DNA of 64,000 bases, taken from assembly GCA_037043015.1 (NCBI GenBank), contig CM073330.1:5729263-5793262 (forward strand), written 5' to 3'. The notes beneath the pieces are model-generated. The model had not been told where the DNA came from. It saw nothing but the letters and a program-made list of their open reading frames with translations, and did no database searches. Within the stretch, counting starts at the first letter, position 1. Every line of letters begins with the position of its first letter. Of this stretch, positions 24,136-37,983 are shown in pieces. Both the position numbers and the translations under genes were made by a program. This DNA comes from Bryum argenteum. Lineage: Eukaryota; Streptophyta; Bryopsida; Bryales; Bryaceae.

Positions 24136-26117
24136 ATGGAGGGTGAGGGCAGAGGGTATATTTTGCCACTGCATGGAGGAGGTGTGGGTAACTTGCATAA
24201 TAACAAGAATCATAACTTCTATAACGAAGGTGACCATACTCACATGAATGGGAATGACGGAGGAATCTCACCGGTAACAAGGAGAAGAGGCAGACATGGT
24301 ATTCGGGGTGACTTGAGTGATGACTTGAGTGAGGAAACTCCCTTGGTTGATAGTGATGTAGAGAGTGATGGTGATGGTCCAAATGTGGGCTCAACCCACA
24401 ATCAAACGGGACTGAAGTGGGAGTATAGAGATGAGACTTGGGAAAGTCCCCGTATCATGTATAATCCTCAACCTATCCCTTTTTGTGGTAATAGGAGAGG
24501 CCCTTCAAGAAACTATCGTGTACTTCCCACATTTATGGAGTTGTTTCATTTATTTTGGACTCCTCAAATCATGTCCAAAATTGTGTTTGAGACAAATAGG
24601 TATGCTAATACCCCATCCGGTGAGGGTGGAAGCACTAAGGGTGGACCACAATGGTATGATTTGACTATATCCGGTCTACAAGCATTTATGGCATTGGCTC
24701 TCTATATGGGGTTGAAGGTGCAACCCAACAACAAGACTTATTGGATGAGAGATGACTTGTTTCAATGTAAGGTGATATCTAGCATATACTCAAGAAATCG
24801 GTTTTGGGATTTGAGGAGATGTTTGCACCTTACTAATATGGAGGGGATGCATAGAGGTGACCCGGGCTATGATAAGATTGGACAAACACGATGGTTGATA
24901 AATAGCATTAGGGAGCGATGCAAAATGGCTTGGTGTCTTGGGAAGCATATTACTATTGACGAAATGATATCCGATACAAGGGAACTTATTCCCCTATTCG
25001 GCAATATATGCCCAACAAGCCCCAAAAATGGGGCTTGAAAGTATGGTGCTTGACATGTTCTGCTTCCAAGTTTGTGTACAATTTCGAAATTTATTGTGGC
25101 AAGGAGCAAGTTCCCGGTCCCCCTATTTTACCTATTGGGACCGATCCCATAACTTCTAATGCAAATAATGGCTTAGGACCGGGTGCCATAGGCCAAAATG
25201 GAGGAATTCTACTTAGAGAAGAAGTGGTGGAAGTTTCTAATACAATTGGGGATGCAAGATTAGCACACAACGTCGTGATGAGATTGCTTGAAGGTCTTTG
25301 GGATGTTGGGCATGTAGTGACCATGGACAATTTTTTCACAAGTGTAGGCCTTTTTACAACACTTTTAGAACGTGGTATGTATGCCACCGGTACTATAAGG
25401 GCAAACCGTATTGGTATTCCTACATGTTTGAAAAATGTCAAAGCCTTCAAAAATGTGCCACAAGGGACAACAATTTGGAAGATGCATGAGTATGGGAGAC
25501 TTTCTTGTGTTATGTGGAAAGACAAGAAGCCCGTGCTCCTTCTTTCCACACATGCTATGCCTATTCAAGCACCATGTGAGAAAGTGGTATGTGTTCCCCG
25601 CCGGAATGGTGCAATTAGAGAGATGGTCCAAACTTCACCGGTTTTGCATGAATACACAACTCACATGCGCGGAGTTGATGTCGCTGATCAACTCCGTGCA
25701 TCTTATTCTTGCCAAGTGCGGAGCCACAAATGGTGGCACTGCATCTTCTTTTTCTTATTGGATGTCACCGTGTGCAACATGTACATTTACTACTTGGAGT
25801 GTGTGACACATGTCAATTCCCACCGATGCGCGGTGACCCCTATGACCCACTTACAATTCAAGAAGGGGTTGTGTGAAGCCTTGCTAGCGGGGTGGAATTT
25901 GAGAAGTTCGGAACCGGAGGACTTTGCGCCATTATCGACCCAACCGGTGATTTGTGTTCCAAGGTATACCACATTACGGCGGAAATGTGTGGTGTGCAAA
26001 GTCCGCGAACCACATTACTTTTGCTCCAAGTGTGGCAATAAGTGGATGTGCCTAAAGCAAGGTTGTTTTGAGCAATGGCACACCGCCCTTGCTACACGGC
26101 GCCAATTCCCTAATTGA
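24136..26117 (+). pseudogene. piggyBac-type transposase with one frameshift
   Basis: The frame is open from 23683; the first plausible ATG is 24136. An acidic N-terminal tail (ETPLVDSDVESDGDG) is followed by the DDE_Tnp_1_7 fold. It has the entry segment FHLFWTPQIMSKIVFETNRYA, the TIDEM motif with the first catalytic Asp, the VVTMDNFFTS motif with the second, and MRGVDVADQ with the third. The C-terminus has the Cys-rich zinc-binding region CVVCK, CSKCGNKWMC, then C-x4-WHT. The two halves are in different frames. The break lies at about 24973, between TIDEMIS and RQYMPNKPQKWGLKVW, where two extra bases (or one missing base) interrupt the domain. No other stops interrupt the ~660-codon sequence, so inactivation looks recent. 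PiggyBac cuts and pastes at TTAA. Confidence 0.88.
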
Positions 26118-27424
26118 TTATATGTAAGATGCCAATTTCTAATTTTTATTCTCTTTGGCCCCAATATCTATTTTTTATTTCCATTGCAAAGTATTTTTTA
26201 TGTTTGTCGTGATTACATTTATCCACAACCATCTCATTGATTGCAAAATCAAATTTCATGTTTATAAATTTTTCACTTCCTTTTTGGGACTTCAGTACAG
26301 GGAGTCCAGCAGCGTTTCTGAAGCCTTCTTATTTTTTCTCTAACTGTCCCCTTGCCTTGACAGCTGGAGCGGCGGTGGTGGAATCGAGCTGGCCCTCGGC
26401 CTTGTCCAGCTGGGATATTGGGCATGGGGTACGACCGCATGTCCCCTCCAAAGGGGGAGACTCCTTAGACCCGCCATCGTGGAGCTTCGGGAACCTTGGG
26501 CCCCCCCCTTTTCTCTAGCAGTCGTCGTAGGAGGAGGCGACGTGTCGCCGGCAAATGCACTCTCGATCCCACCGTAAAGCTTCAAGCCGATTTCGATTTA
26601 ACACCCCGATTCGCTTTTCAAGAGCCTCCCATCAATCACAAGAGCTATGTTGAAGGGAACCCAAAGGGGAGCTTAGAGAACTATTATCTCTCGCGTTCTA
26701 TAGCTCACACATATAGTTGTTTTTAGCTTGCTTTTATTATAGGAGTAATGGCAAAGAGCCTCCGCCACCCTTTTGTAATGGGTCCATCGTAGTAAAAGGG
26801 GGTTCCAACATTGCATTGTTGCCCCTCTTCCTTTTATACCTATTTTACACGGTTTTACTTCTCAAATTCATAGACATTTGAGATTTTGGAATTTTTGGAA
26901 AAAAATCGTCTACATTTATCTTTCATACAACCACAAAAACCACCGTTCACTTTTGTAAGAAGAATTCAGCTCCATGTGGTATTTGAATATGTCCCCAAAT
27001 TGTACGAGTACATGTCACATAGACCCTGTTCCACAAAAAAATTTAGATGAAGCTTCTAAAAAGTGATGCAATAGTCAAAATTTTGCACGAAGGTGCCCAA
27101 CTTAGTTTCCTACATGGAAAAAAATATTAGCAAAATGTTTGGGGTAATAATTATCAAGTCCCCCTACGCACCATTTACACCATGTCATTCGGTCAAAGCC
27201 AAAAAAAACTTTTCAGTCAACTTTGAACGTTATGATCTCACAAATGGTAAAGATCCAACGGTTGAGATTTTACATGAAAGTTCTGATTGTAGGTACCTAC
27301 AAGATCTTACGGTTGGAGTTACAAAAAACTCAAAAAAACTCGACCACATGTCAAAGTGGACAAGGTGGTCAAAAATCGCAGTTTTTGGACTTGGAGGTTC
27401 CAAAACATGCCGGAGCTTTAGGGG
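26118..27424. other. 3' noncoding part of the piggyBac element
   Basis: A short GC-rich stretch (26360-26580) is followed by AT-rich sequence. From about 27190 it matches the body of the 260 bp miniature elements (TCAACTTTGAACGTTATGATC, then GATCTTACGGTTGGAG). Confidence 0.5.
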
Positions 27425-27428
27425 TTAA

Positions 27429-28490
27429 TATCAAAAACAAACTGCAAAATTTCATCATTTTCACTTTGAGGTGGAAATGCTACCAATATACCTATTGCAA
27501 TGAAAAAATCACCAACTAGAAAGATGTTCACCTTCATCTCAATAAGTCCTTTACCCAACAAAAATTCATCAAAAAAATTTCTTGGCTCAAATAAAAGCCA
27601 TGCAATGGTAAAAACTACCAAACATTTTACAAAGGAAAAATAGTCCAAAACTAGACCCTTTGCATTCACTTTCATGCCTTATCTTCAAAACATCTTTGAT
27701 CTTGTTAAGTTTTCTACCACTTAGACCAGACTCTAATTGGAGGCCATCCCAAAAAATTAAGTTGAAATCCAACGGTGGATGAGGGAGATATAGCTCCTCA
27801 AATATCATCCATTTTCTCACTTTTTATGTTGACAAAACATCATTGCAAATCCAATAGCAAAACCATTTGGATCAGAAAACTTCTCACTAAAAAGTTTTTA
27901 AGAATCACCTTAAGATCATGACCATAAAAAAAAAATCATGAAAAACTATTTTTAATTTCACATAATTGGCTTGCAATGGTAATACATGCCCCATGCTTGG
28001 AAACCCAAAAACAAGAGCTGTCTTCACTAAAGTGCATTCCATTAATTCATACTGTATTTTTTGGGCTTGCAAATTTTACAGCACAAACTAGACTTGATTT
28101 GGAACCTAACCCAAGTGATTTCATCCAAAACGGACCTCGGATGAAGAAGATATGGCTCTTCAAAGTTTCTGGATGTACATCCACAATGTCGTTTTTCGAC
28201 ATCGTGGGCGTTTAAGGGTTAAAGCCCAAAACTTGACTCATGGGACCTTATAGATTGCAAAATCATAATGTATTAGTGCGCAAAAAAAGCTACAAAATAA
28301 CATCATTTTCACTTTGAAGTGAAAATATCACCACCATGAAATTTATAATAAAAAAACCACCAATTAGAGATTTGTTCATTTTTATCTTGAAGACACTTGT
28401 TTACCAATACATTCACCGTAACAATATCTTGACTCAAATAGTAGCCTTGCATTGGTGAAAACTAAAATCACAATGTTCAAAGTTGAAGAA
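27429..28490 (-). repeat. Dispersed repeat, long copy inverted relative to 61560-62240
   Basis: The reverse complement of 27560-27830 matches 61810-62060, with shared words GATGATTTT/GGGAGCTA-type, GTTGGATTTC/TGACT, ATTGAAGATAAG-like, TTTGAATGCAAAGGGT and TTTTGGACTA. A TTAA-type right end (GGGCGTTTAAGGGTTAA) closes one unit at 28222, and its final ~80 bases resemble 49025-49113. Confidence 0.6.
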
Positions 28491-31058
28491 ATAGTGAGGG
28501 GTAATAGGGGTACAAACAACAAAAGTGAGATAATTAATGGGAATAAAAGTTTAAATGGTTCAAGAAACACATGGAGTAGGATTTTAAGTCAATTGTCTTT
28601 TTTCATTTTTTACTTTTTTTTCATAAAAATTTGGGGACAAGCAAATTCTATTTCAACTGTGATATGCAATAGTTGAAACTGATTGTTTTTTGAGACGACC
28701 TATATAATTTTTTGTCTTTCATTTGGAGCAAAAGGAAGTGTGACAAGTAAATATTCCCTCAAAGAAGAAAGCAGTTCCCTATGTGTTGGTGTGAATATAG
28801 TGTCCCTTCGACCTATCCCTTCATGATATGCTCACAGGACATATGATATTCCCTGAACAAATAATCATGCTTGCAAGTACTTGTTGGTTCCATATGTAAC
28901 AACATTTCTTACCTTTTCTTTAACCTTTCATTCAAATATTTCAAACCATGCCCGTACCTACCAAAGAATCCAAAACAAATTTCAGTTCAACATCTGGGCA
29001 GCATCGAATAAAAACCCTGACCTACACTATAAAGATCCGCGTTTGAATCAAGTGTCGACTCAGATATATTTGTAGTTAGAAAATAGAACTGAAAGTGAGC
29101 TCGGGCAGACGGGCAGCTTGGAGTAACTATGTGACGGATATAGATATCTCAATATTAAATAAAGCGATATTCTCAATTGCGTTTGGCAATATATGAGAAT
29201 GACAATGGAAAAGTGGATTTAGTAGAACAGAAAAGTGAATGAAAATGGTTGTCTTTTGGAGCGAGTTTTGAATATTGAGAAATATTTAGGTCAGACTTGA
29301 ATATATTTCTTATTATGACATATCACAATATTTTGATATTGTGATCTTTTGATTTTTGATATCGTAATATTGGTTGATTGCCAAATGTGTTGTAACTAGT
29401 GAATATTGTGATTTGCATTATTGCAACATTGGGTGAAACATTGTCATATTTGAGTGTTTTCCAAACGCATCCTTACATAGAATCTACATATATAAGGCAT
29501 TTATTTGTTTGAGTGATTGGTGGTGTTGTCAACAATATCTTGGAGAGGGTAGGTTGGATTGGGGGTGGCAGACATGTTGTTTTAAGGGCATATATTTGTA
29601 GGAGAGCGAGTAACAATTGGATCACTAATCCGATGTGGGGTTTGCAAGGGTACAAAGTTTCAAGTATTTATGGTCCCAAGATATTTGAAAATTTCTAAAA
29701 TGACATGATTTCAAAAGTTACAAGAAAGTTGAAAAGCTTATTGAGGAACCTTTTTGCCTTTTTATCTTAGAGACCTTGGGTTGGATATGCACGGACAAAG
29801 ACAAGGTTTGTGATAAGGTTGGGGTTTAGAAATAAGGTTGGGGACAAGAATATGGATAAGATTCGATATGGAGACATGCATAAAACTTAGCAATTTGCTG
29901 GTTTGCATTTCGGTGTGGCAACCCAGATAGGGACACGCTAGTCTATAAGAAGAAGTGCAAGTGAAACAAATATACAAGTGATTGATGCCCTTATCTCCTA
30001 AGAAGCCATAAGATAATCAACACCCAATACAATGACTACAATCAAAAACTTATTTATGACTTAATCCCTGAAGTCAACTAGCCCCAAAACTATCAAAAAG
30101 TCTTAAAACTACCAAACATTACCTTCTCTTGATGTACGGTGAAAGATTTCAAATTTTGACATACTTTTGAGTATGGAAACCATAAAACATAGTACCTAAC
30201 CTGTATGTGTATATGTATATCGAAGCTTATATTCAAATTCTTTACCAATCGTGAGATCATAATGTTCAAAGTTGGAGAAGAAGTTTTTTTCCCATTTCTT
30301 GGAAATGGTTACTAAATTTTTTAGGGCGGATAATCCATTATCGGTACAGAATATGACATGATGCTCTTCAAATTCTTTTTCTATATGAACTAAGAACACG
30401 TCTATACCATTTTTACTCTCATGCAACCTATAAAACGTAAAGAAATGCTTTGATTGTTCACATGGAGGTAATTATGCTGAAATTCAACTATAAAGGCGGA
30501 TGTTTGACAATAAAAATGGAAAGTGTAGAATAATTGAATTGAAAATCCGCCTTTGTAAGGTATAAGCACCTATAACCAGAAACACACTCATGGCGAACAA
30601 TTAGAGTTTCCCATAAACGCAAATGGCTGTACCAAAAACAGTTTTTAGTATCATAAAGTGTAAGGACCATGATGGCTTTGTGGTGAGGAAGTTGCCAAAA
30701 CATCGGCACCCATTTTTGGCTGTGTGTAAATCCAGCAACAGTTAAGCAAATATGCACCCGATGTAATTGCCACTTGTGCAACTAGTTTACTGTGAATAGC
30801 AATATGGTTACTGATAATTCGATCGTGTGGTTTATAAGATGAACAGTAGCAGATTTGTCGATCTGACTCATCGATTTTAGGTGTGAGAGGTTCTGAAATT
30901 TTGGATCTGAGCTCTTGCAAATGCGAGAATGAGAGTCTCATTTCAAGGCTCCTGGAAACACAACATTCTCTCCCATTAACTCAGAAGCTTGTCTCATTCT
31001 TCACAATTTCTCATAGATTTTTTTTTGCAAGTCCAAGTGTGAATTCGAATAGCTTGTT
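28491..31058. other. AT-rich intergenic DNA with repeat copy D
   Basis: 30060-30560 is a partial copy of the ~0.9 kb dispersed repeat, starting TTAATCCCTGAAG. 28985-29140 carries two short modules: ACCCTGACCTACACTATA, also at 35800, and AATAGAACTGA-x-AGTGA with GGGCAG-x-CGGGCAGC, also at 37650. No gene is seen. Confidence 0.5.
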
Positions 31059-33711
31059 ATGGCATTCAGTCCTAGAGGACAGTGGACCCAGGGTGCACCG
31101 TATACATCAAGTGATGATGTACTATACAACAATATAGTGTTAGAAGATGAGAGGATGGGCGGCAGTGAGAATGACGGTTCCAGTGGGAATGGGTCTCGTG
31201 ATTTAAATCAGGATGTAGACTACAGAGGGTTGGAGAGGGTGATTGCGGTGCAGCAAAGACAAAGCAATGGCATGAGACGAGAGAGTGGGTCTCATAGGAA
31301 AGGAGTTGGGGATAGGAGAAGCGACACTCAAGCAGGTCGGCAAAGATCTATCGCAGGAGTTCGGCTGTTTACGAGTGGTACTGCAGCTGCGTCGGGTAGC
31401 TTCACCAGCAGAGGATTCGGTGGGCAAGGTGCTGCAACTGCAGCCCTGGACTGCAGTAGAGTCGACGACATTACTGTTGTGGGGTCGCAGCCTTCACTAT
31501 CAGCATTCACCCCGGTCGTGCCAGCCTCCTCATTGCCCATCTCCGAACCGTCAACGCAACCACAACCTAGCATTCGCAGACCTCGTAGGACTAAGAAGAC
31601 AGGCAATTGGAGTGACATTCAATTACGAGATGCAATGGCAGCAGTAGATGGAGGTATGAATATGCACAAGGCTGCTCAATTGTATCACATACTTTATTCA
31701 TCATTTCGTGAATGATGTTACGGCGTGAGGACGAGTCGGAAAAAGGGACCACCTACAGTCTTGACTCCATCTGAAGAGAAGCAACTTGTAGATTACTGCA
31801 TTCGCATGTGTGAGTTGGGGCAAGGTCTAACACCTAGTGCTCTAAAACTGAAAATCTATGACATTACGAAGTCAAGAGCAACTCCCTTTTGTATGGCATT
31901 CCTGGTCCAGGGTGGATGCGGTGGTCGAAGCACCGTCATCCTGAGCTGACATTGCGAGTGTCGCAGGCTCTTGAAACAACAAGAGTTCGGGACCTGTGTC
32001 CATAAAACATTCATAGTTTTTATGAGAACTTACAAAGTTTGATGACCTTGCATGAGTATGGTGCGGACAAGACCTGGAATTGTGACGAGTCTGGAGCTCA
32101 AGCAAGTAGAAACGGTAGAGGAATTGTCATCGCTAGAAGAGGTGCCCACCATGTACACCCAAGTGTGCCTGACCAAAGAGAGTAGCTTAGTGTGCTGGTT
32201 TGCGTAAATGCGGATGGAGTTAGCATTCCTTCCTTCTATGTCTTCCGAGGCACTAGATTCAGACAGAATTACATTGAGCGATGTGAGCCCAAGGCCACAA
32301 TGGCAATGCAACCTCAGGCTTGGATGATTACATACCTCTTTAGCGCGTGGTTGTCACACTTCATTGAAAGTGTACAACACATGGGGGGGATTTCAGCTGA
32401 ACGCCGACACCTCTTGATTCTCGACGGTCATAATTCGCATTGCACGTTGGATGTTGTACGCGAGGCCCGTGCTGCAGGTTTAGACATCCTCACACTTCCT
32501 GCACCTACAAGTCATGCAGTGCAACCATTAGATGTTAGTGTGTTTAAGTCATTCAAGCAGCATTTTAGAGCTTACAGGGATTTCTGGACATCTAGAAACC
32601 TATCAGAGCCTGCAACCAAATCTACCTTAGCTCATTGGGTGCACCTTGCTCTACGAAAAGCACTCACAGAAGAGAACATTAGGAGTGGGTTTAGAGGCAC
32701 AGGGATATACCCTATGAACCCTGCGGCGTTGAATTCGCAGTTGGCCCCTTCCGAGATTTTTATTCCCCCTACAGACGCAGCTACCACAGTGGCGATGTTA
32801 AGCTGCAACAATGATGCAGCGGACTCGACATCATGCGACCATGTCAACATCCAACACAAAACAGAGGTAAACAACTGTACATTGCAGCATGAAAACGAGG
32901 GCATGCAAGAGGAAGATCAAGAAGAATAAACTCACCTATAGACGAGGCTCAGACTTTGGAGATGGAAAATGAGTTAGTTCAAATCCCTGACTGCTCTGCG
33001 TTGCATTTTTTCGTTGCAGCAGAAGTAGAGGACTACATGGAAGAAGAAGCGCGGATTGCAAGCATTGACGCTACCGAGGGGGGACCTCAGTCTATAACCA
33101 CGTTTCTAACACTGCCGACGATCACACCCCGAGCCTTTTCAAGACGCAGGGATCCCCTGTTGGACTTCACGAAGTCCAAAATTCTAACATCGGATGAGTA
33201 CGCAACGGCAGTGGCAAGATTACAGGATGCGAAGGAATCAGCGGCAAGGGAGAAAGAGAGATTGCGTATAGAGAGGGGTGAGATGGGTTTGCGGAAGGCA
33301 ACATTGAAGGAGGCTGGTGCTGTCGAGCTTGCCGAGGCCCCAGCTCATCGGTTGGAAGAGAAGGAGGAGGCCGCACGCTTAAGGGCAGTGCGAGCAGCGG
33401 AAGTGGCATCGGTGAGGGCAGCAAAAGCAGCCGAGAAGGCTCACAGATCTTCGCGACGAGGGGGCGCAACCATTGAGATAGCATAGGGGCTCCAAGTCAA
33501 TACAGAGGAAGTAGAACCAGTGGAAGAGAATAGCGAACCTCAAGCCCCGGAGCAAGGCTTCTCTTTCAATGCTCCAGGTATCGCAAATCATTACTTCTCC
33601 TACACCCCAGTATCTCAGGGGATGCAGCACCCGTACTTCCTCCCACTCAACCAACTCAGTAACCATGTGCTAAGTATGTCGCCAAACCCCCACTCCCAAC
33701 CAATTCTGTAG
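31059..33711 (+). pseudogene. Decayed pogo/Tigger-like (CENP-B/DDE_1) transposase
   Basis: A variable Ser/Gly-rich N-terminus (from ATG 31059) leads to a psq/CENP-B-type helix-turn-helix (NWSDIQLRDAMAAVDGG, then KAAQLYHI). A GPPTVLTPSEEKQLVDYC segment follows, as in pogo transposases. The DDE_1 catalytic region has TWNCDESG (first Asp), LLILDGHNSH (second Asp) and HAVQPLDVSVFKSFKQHF (third Asp), then FRGTGIYPMNP. A Glu/Arg/Ala-rich tail at 32956-33486 contains DPLLDFTKSKILTSDEY, usual for the C-terminus of this family. Breaks: in-frame TGA at 31713, a frameshift near 31890, TAA at 32003, TAG at 32183, another frame change near 32927-32956, and TAG at 33484. It cannot make a whole protein. Terminal inverted repeats and TA target sites were not identified. 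Confidence 0.85.
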
Positions 33712-35756
<2,045 letters not shown>

Positions 35757-35778
35757 TTTTTGAACACTTCAAAAAAAT

Positions 35779-36656
35779 TTGGGCAGCAAAAAATAGAAAC
35801 CCTGACCTACACTATAGATCCTCTTTTAACCTCGCAAAGTTTCAAGGCACTATTTGCATGCTTTACCCTCAAAATTGCCTTCTTTCAATGCAATGCAATT
35901 TTTCATTTTATGGCAAATTTTGTAGTATGTAACCGTAAGATCTTGTTATAGACCTCTACAAGATCATGGACATTGGATCTTAGACTCAAATTCCTCCTTG
36001 TTTTGTGAGATAGTAGCTTTCAAAGTTGGAAAAGAAGTTCTTTTACTTTCTTGTGAAGGGGAAAGGACTATTTTGAGGGCCTATAGAACCATTTTCAGAG
36101 GTAACTATGAATTGAGGCTCTTCACACTGTTTTTCCTTGGTGAGTTAGGAACATATCGATGCAATTTTTACCCTCAAGCAACCTATAAAACCTAAAGAAA
36201 TGCTTGACTTTCCACATAAAGGTATGCTGAAATTCAAATACAAATGTCCATTTTCAACAATTAAAAAGGCATGTAAAGAATTATAGGATTGAAAATGTGG
36301 TTGGTAAGAACATGCCTTACTACCTTTTCTACATGTAAAAGGAACAAAACTTGGAAAAAAAGTAAAATATTAATTTTTGGAGAATTTTTAAGTTTTCCTG
36401 GGTTTTAATCACTTTTGAGCAGAGTTTGAGAATTATTGAGCATACACTGCAGTTTGGGCAATTTTGGGCAGATTTCAAAGTGTTTTCAAACTTTGGCTGT
36501 AAATACCTCCTAAAGTATGAGGAATTTTGGAGCATGAGTTGACTTTTCGAAAAGGTATGAAAAACTCTACAACCCGAAAAAGGTTTCAACTTTATGGGAT
36601 CTAAAAATAGACCAAAGCAAAACCGACCCAAATGGAGCCTCTCAAAACTTTGGGGG
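35779..36656 (+). repeat. Dispersed ~0.9 kb repeat, copy E
   Basis: Contains TTCAAAGTTGGAAAAGAAGTT, CAACCTATAAAACCTAAAG, CTTTTCGAAAA and AAAAGGTTTCAACTT in the order of copy A. It ends with TTTGGGGG and then TTAA (36657-36660). Confidence 0.7.
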
Positions 36657-37149
36657 TTAACCATCAATGTAGAGGAGAAATTCTAGTAATCTTTGTGAGT
36701 ACCGTAACACCATAGCTAGTTTGTTCTTAAATAATTCCAAAAATAACAAAGTAAAAAAAAAAAACGGAAATTCCATGCCTTCAAGAACAAATTTCAAGAA
36801 AAATAATCTCAATATAAACCGAAAATTGAGAAAATAGAGTATAATGATTTTGGAGGATTGTGGACTTATTCTGCCGCCCTCCAAAAATGGGTACATGACG
36901 AAATTATGCGCTCGCCCCACTCATGTAGTTGCCAAATCTACTGATTTCAAGTCTTGCTTAGTCTTGTCATTATGAAGCTCCATCCACAAATAAACCCCCT
37001 TCTCTCCCCTGTTTTTTTTTTTTTTCTCTAAAAATATAGAGACGAATTTTTAAAAATTCGATTTGCGAGAAACGAACCTTATTTTTTCAAAAAAAATAAT
37101 TATTCGTTCGGCAGAGAACGAACCAGCTATGGTGTTACGGTAACCTATA

Positions 37150-37635
37150 TATCCAACTTCAAAAATTCATAACTCATTGTAGAAGAGTTCAAAAATAATA
37201 ATTCCACTTGCTCTATCTTTTTTCTAATTTTCCTCATGCCACAAATATTGCTTGCACTAGGAACATCCCTATAAATTTCTCGTACTTAACATTACGCCAT
37301 TATTGAGCACCTTACTAAGAGAGAGTGCTAAAACCTGGAGGAGTACCAATAATGGTGTAGTAGGCTTCTTCACCAAGAGGTACATAACAACTTCCTCACT
37401 CAAGAGCAGCATGTACTCATGGCAAACATTGTAGGGTACAAAAATTAGGGCACCATTTTAGAAACACCTATAAGACTCCATTCAAAAATTCATAGCAGAG
37501 TTAGAAATTCCAGAATACTCTTTGATTATCAGTCCATTCACCTTTCCCCATACACCAAAATTGCTTACACTGATTGCTTCACTACAGATTAGAAAATCTG
37601 AAATTTGAGCCATTATTGAACACACTCCCTAATAC
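37150..37635. repeat. Second dispersed repeat family, copy 1
   Basis: Matches 55860-56275. Shared words include GTAGGCTTCTTCACC/CTAGGCTTCTTCACC, AGGTACAT, ACATTGTAGGGT/ACATTATAGGGT, GCACCATTTTAG-like and AATCTGAAATTTGAG. Confidence 0.6.
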
Positions 37636-37983
37636 ATTTTGTGGTGAAAAAATAGAACTGAGAGTGACTTTGGGCAGGCGGGCAGCCTGTAGTAACCGTG
37701 GCTATGGAATCTGGGCAGGGTTTTGGGCCCCGGGCAGGCGGGCAGCCTGAAGAGGTCTGCCCGGCCGAGAATGTGCAGGAGCCTGATGGGTCGGCCTGCT
37801 CGTTGCAGCCAGCTCGCCAGGCCAGAGTTTCGATTTGCTCCTCTGCTGACACTACCCAAGCCCATCGCCATCGCCATCGGCCGCGCCAGATTTCAGCCCC
37901 TTTTTCTCATTCCCATAACTCCCAGAGAGACCCACTTTCTCATTCCCAGGTAGAGGAGCGGATCTGGGAGGAGTGAGCGAGCG

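Larger units (their letters stand above)
21733..27424 (+). mobile_element. Probable piggyBac-group transposon, ~5.7 kb
   Basis: The left end CCCCTAAAGCTCC at 21733 is preceded by TTAA (21729-21732). The right end GGAGCTTTAGGGG at 27412-27424 is followed by TTAA (27425-27428). The 13-base ends are exact inverted copies and the flank is the TTAA duplication made by piggyBac transposases. Between them lies a piggyBac transposase gene (about 24136-26117). The first ~46 bases match the left end of the 260 bp element at 2322, and the last ~230 bases match that element's body and right end. The alternative is that the two ends belong to different nested elements. Confidence 0.65.
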
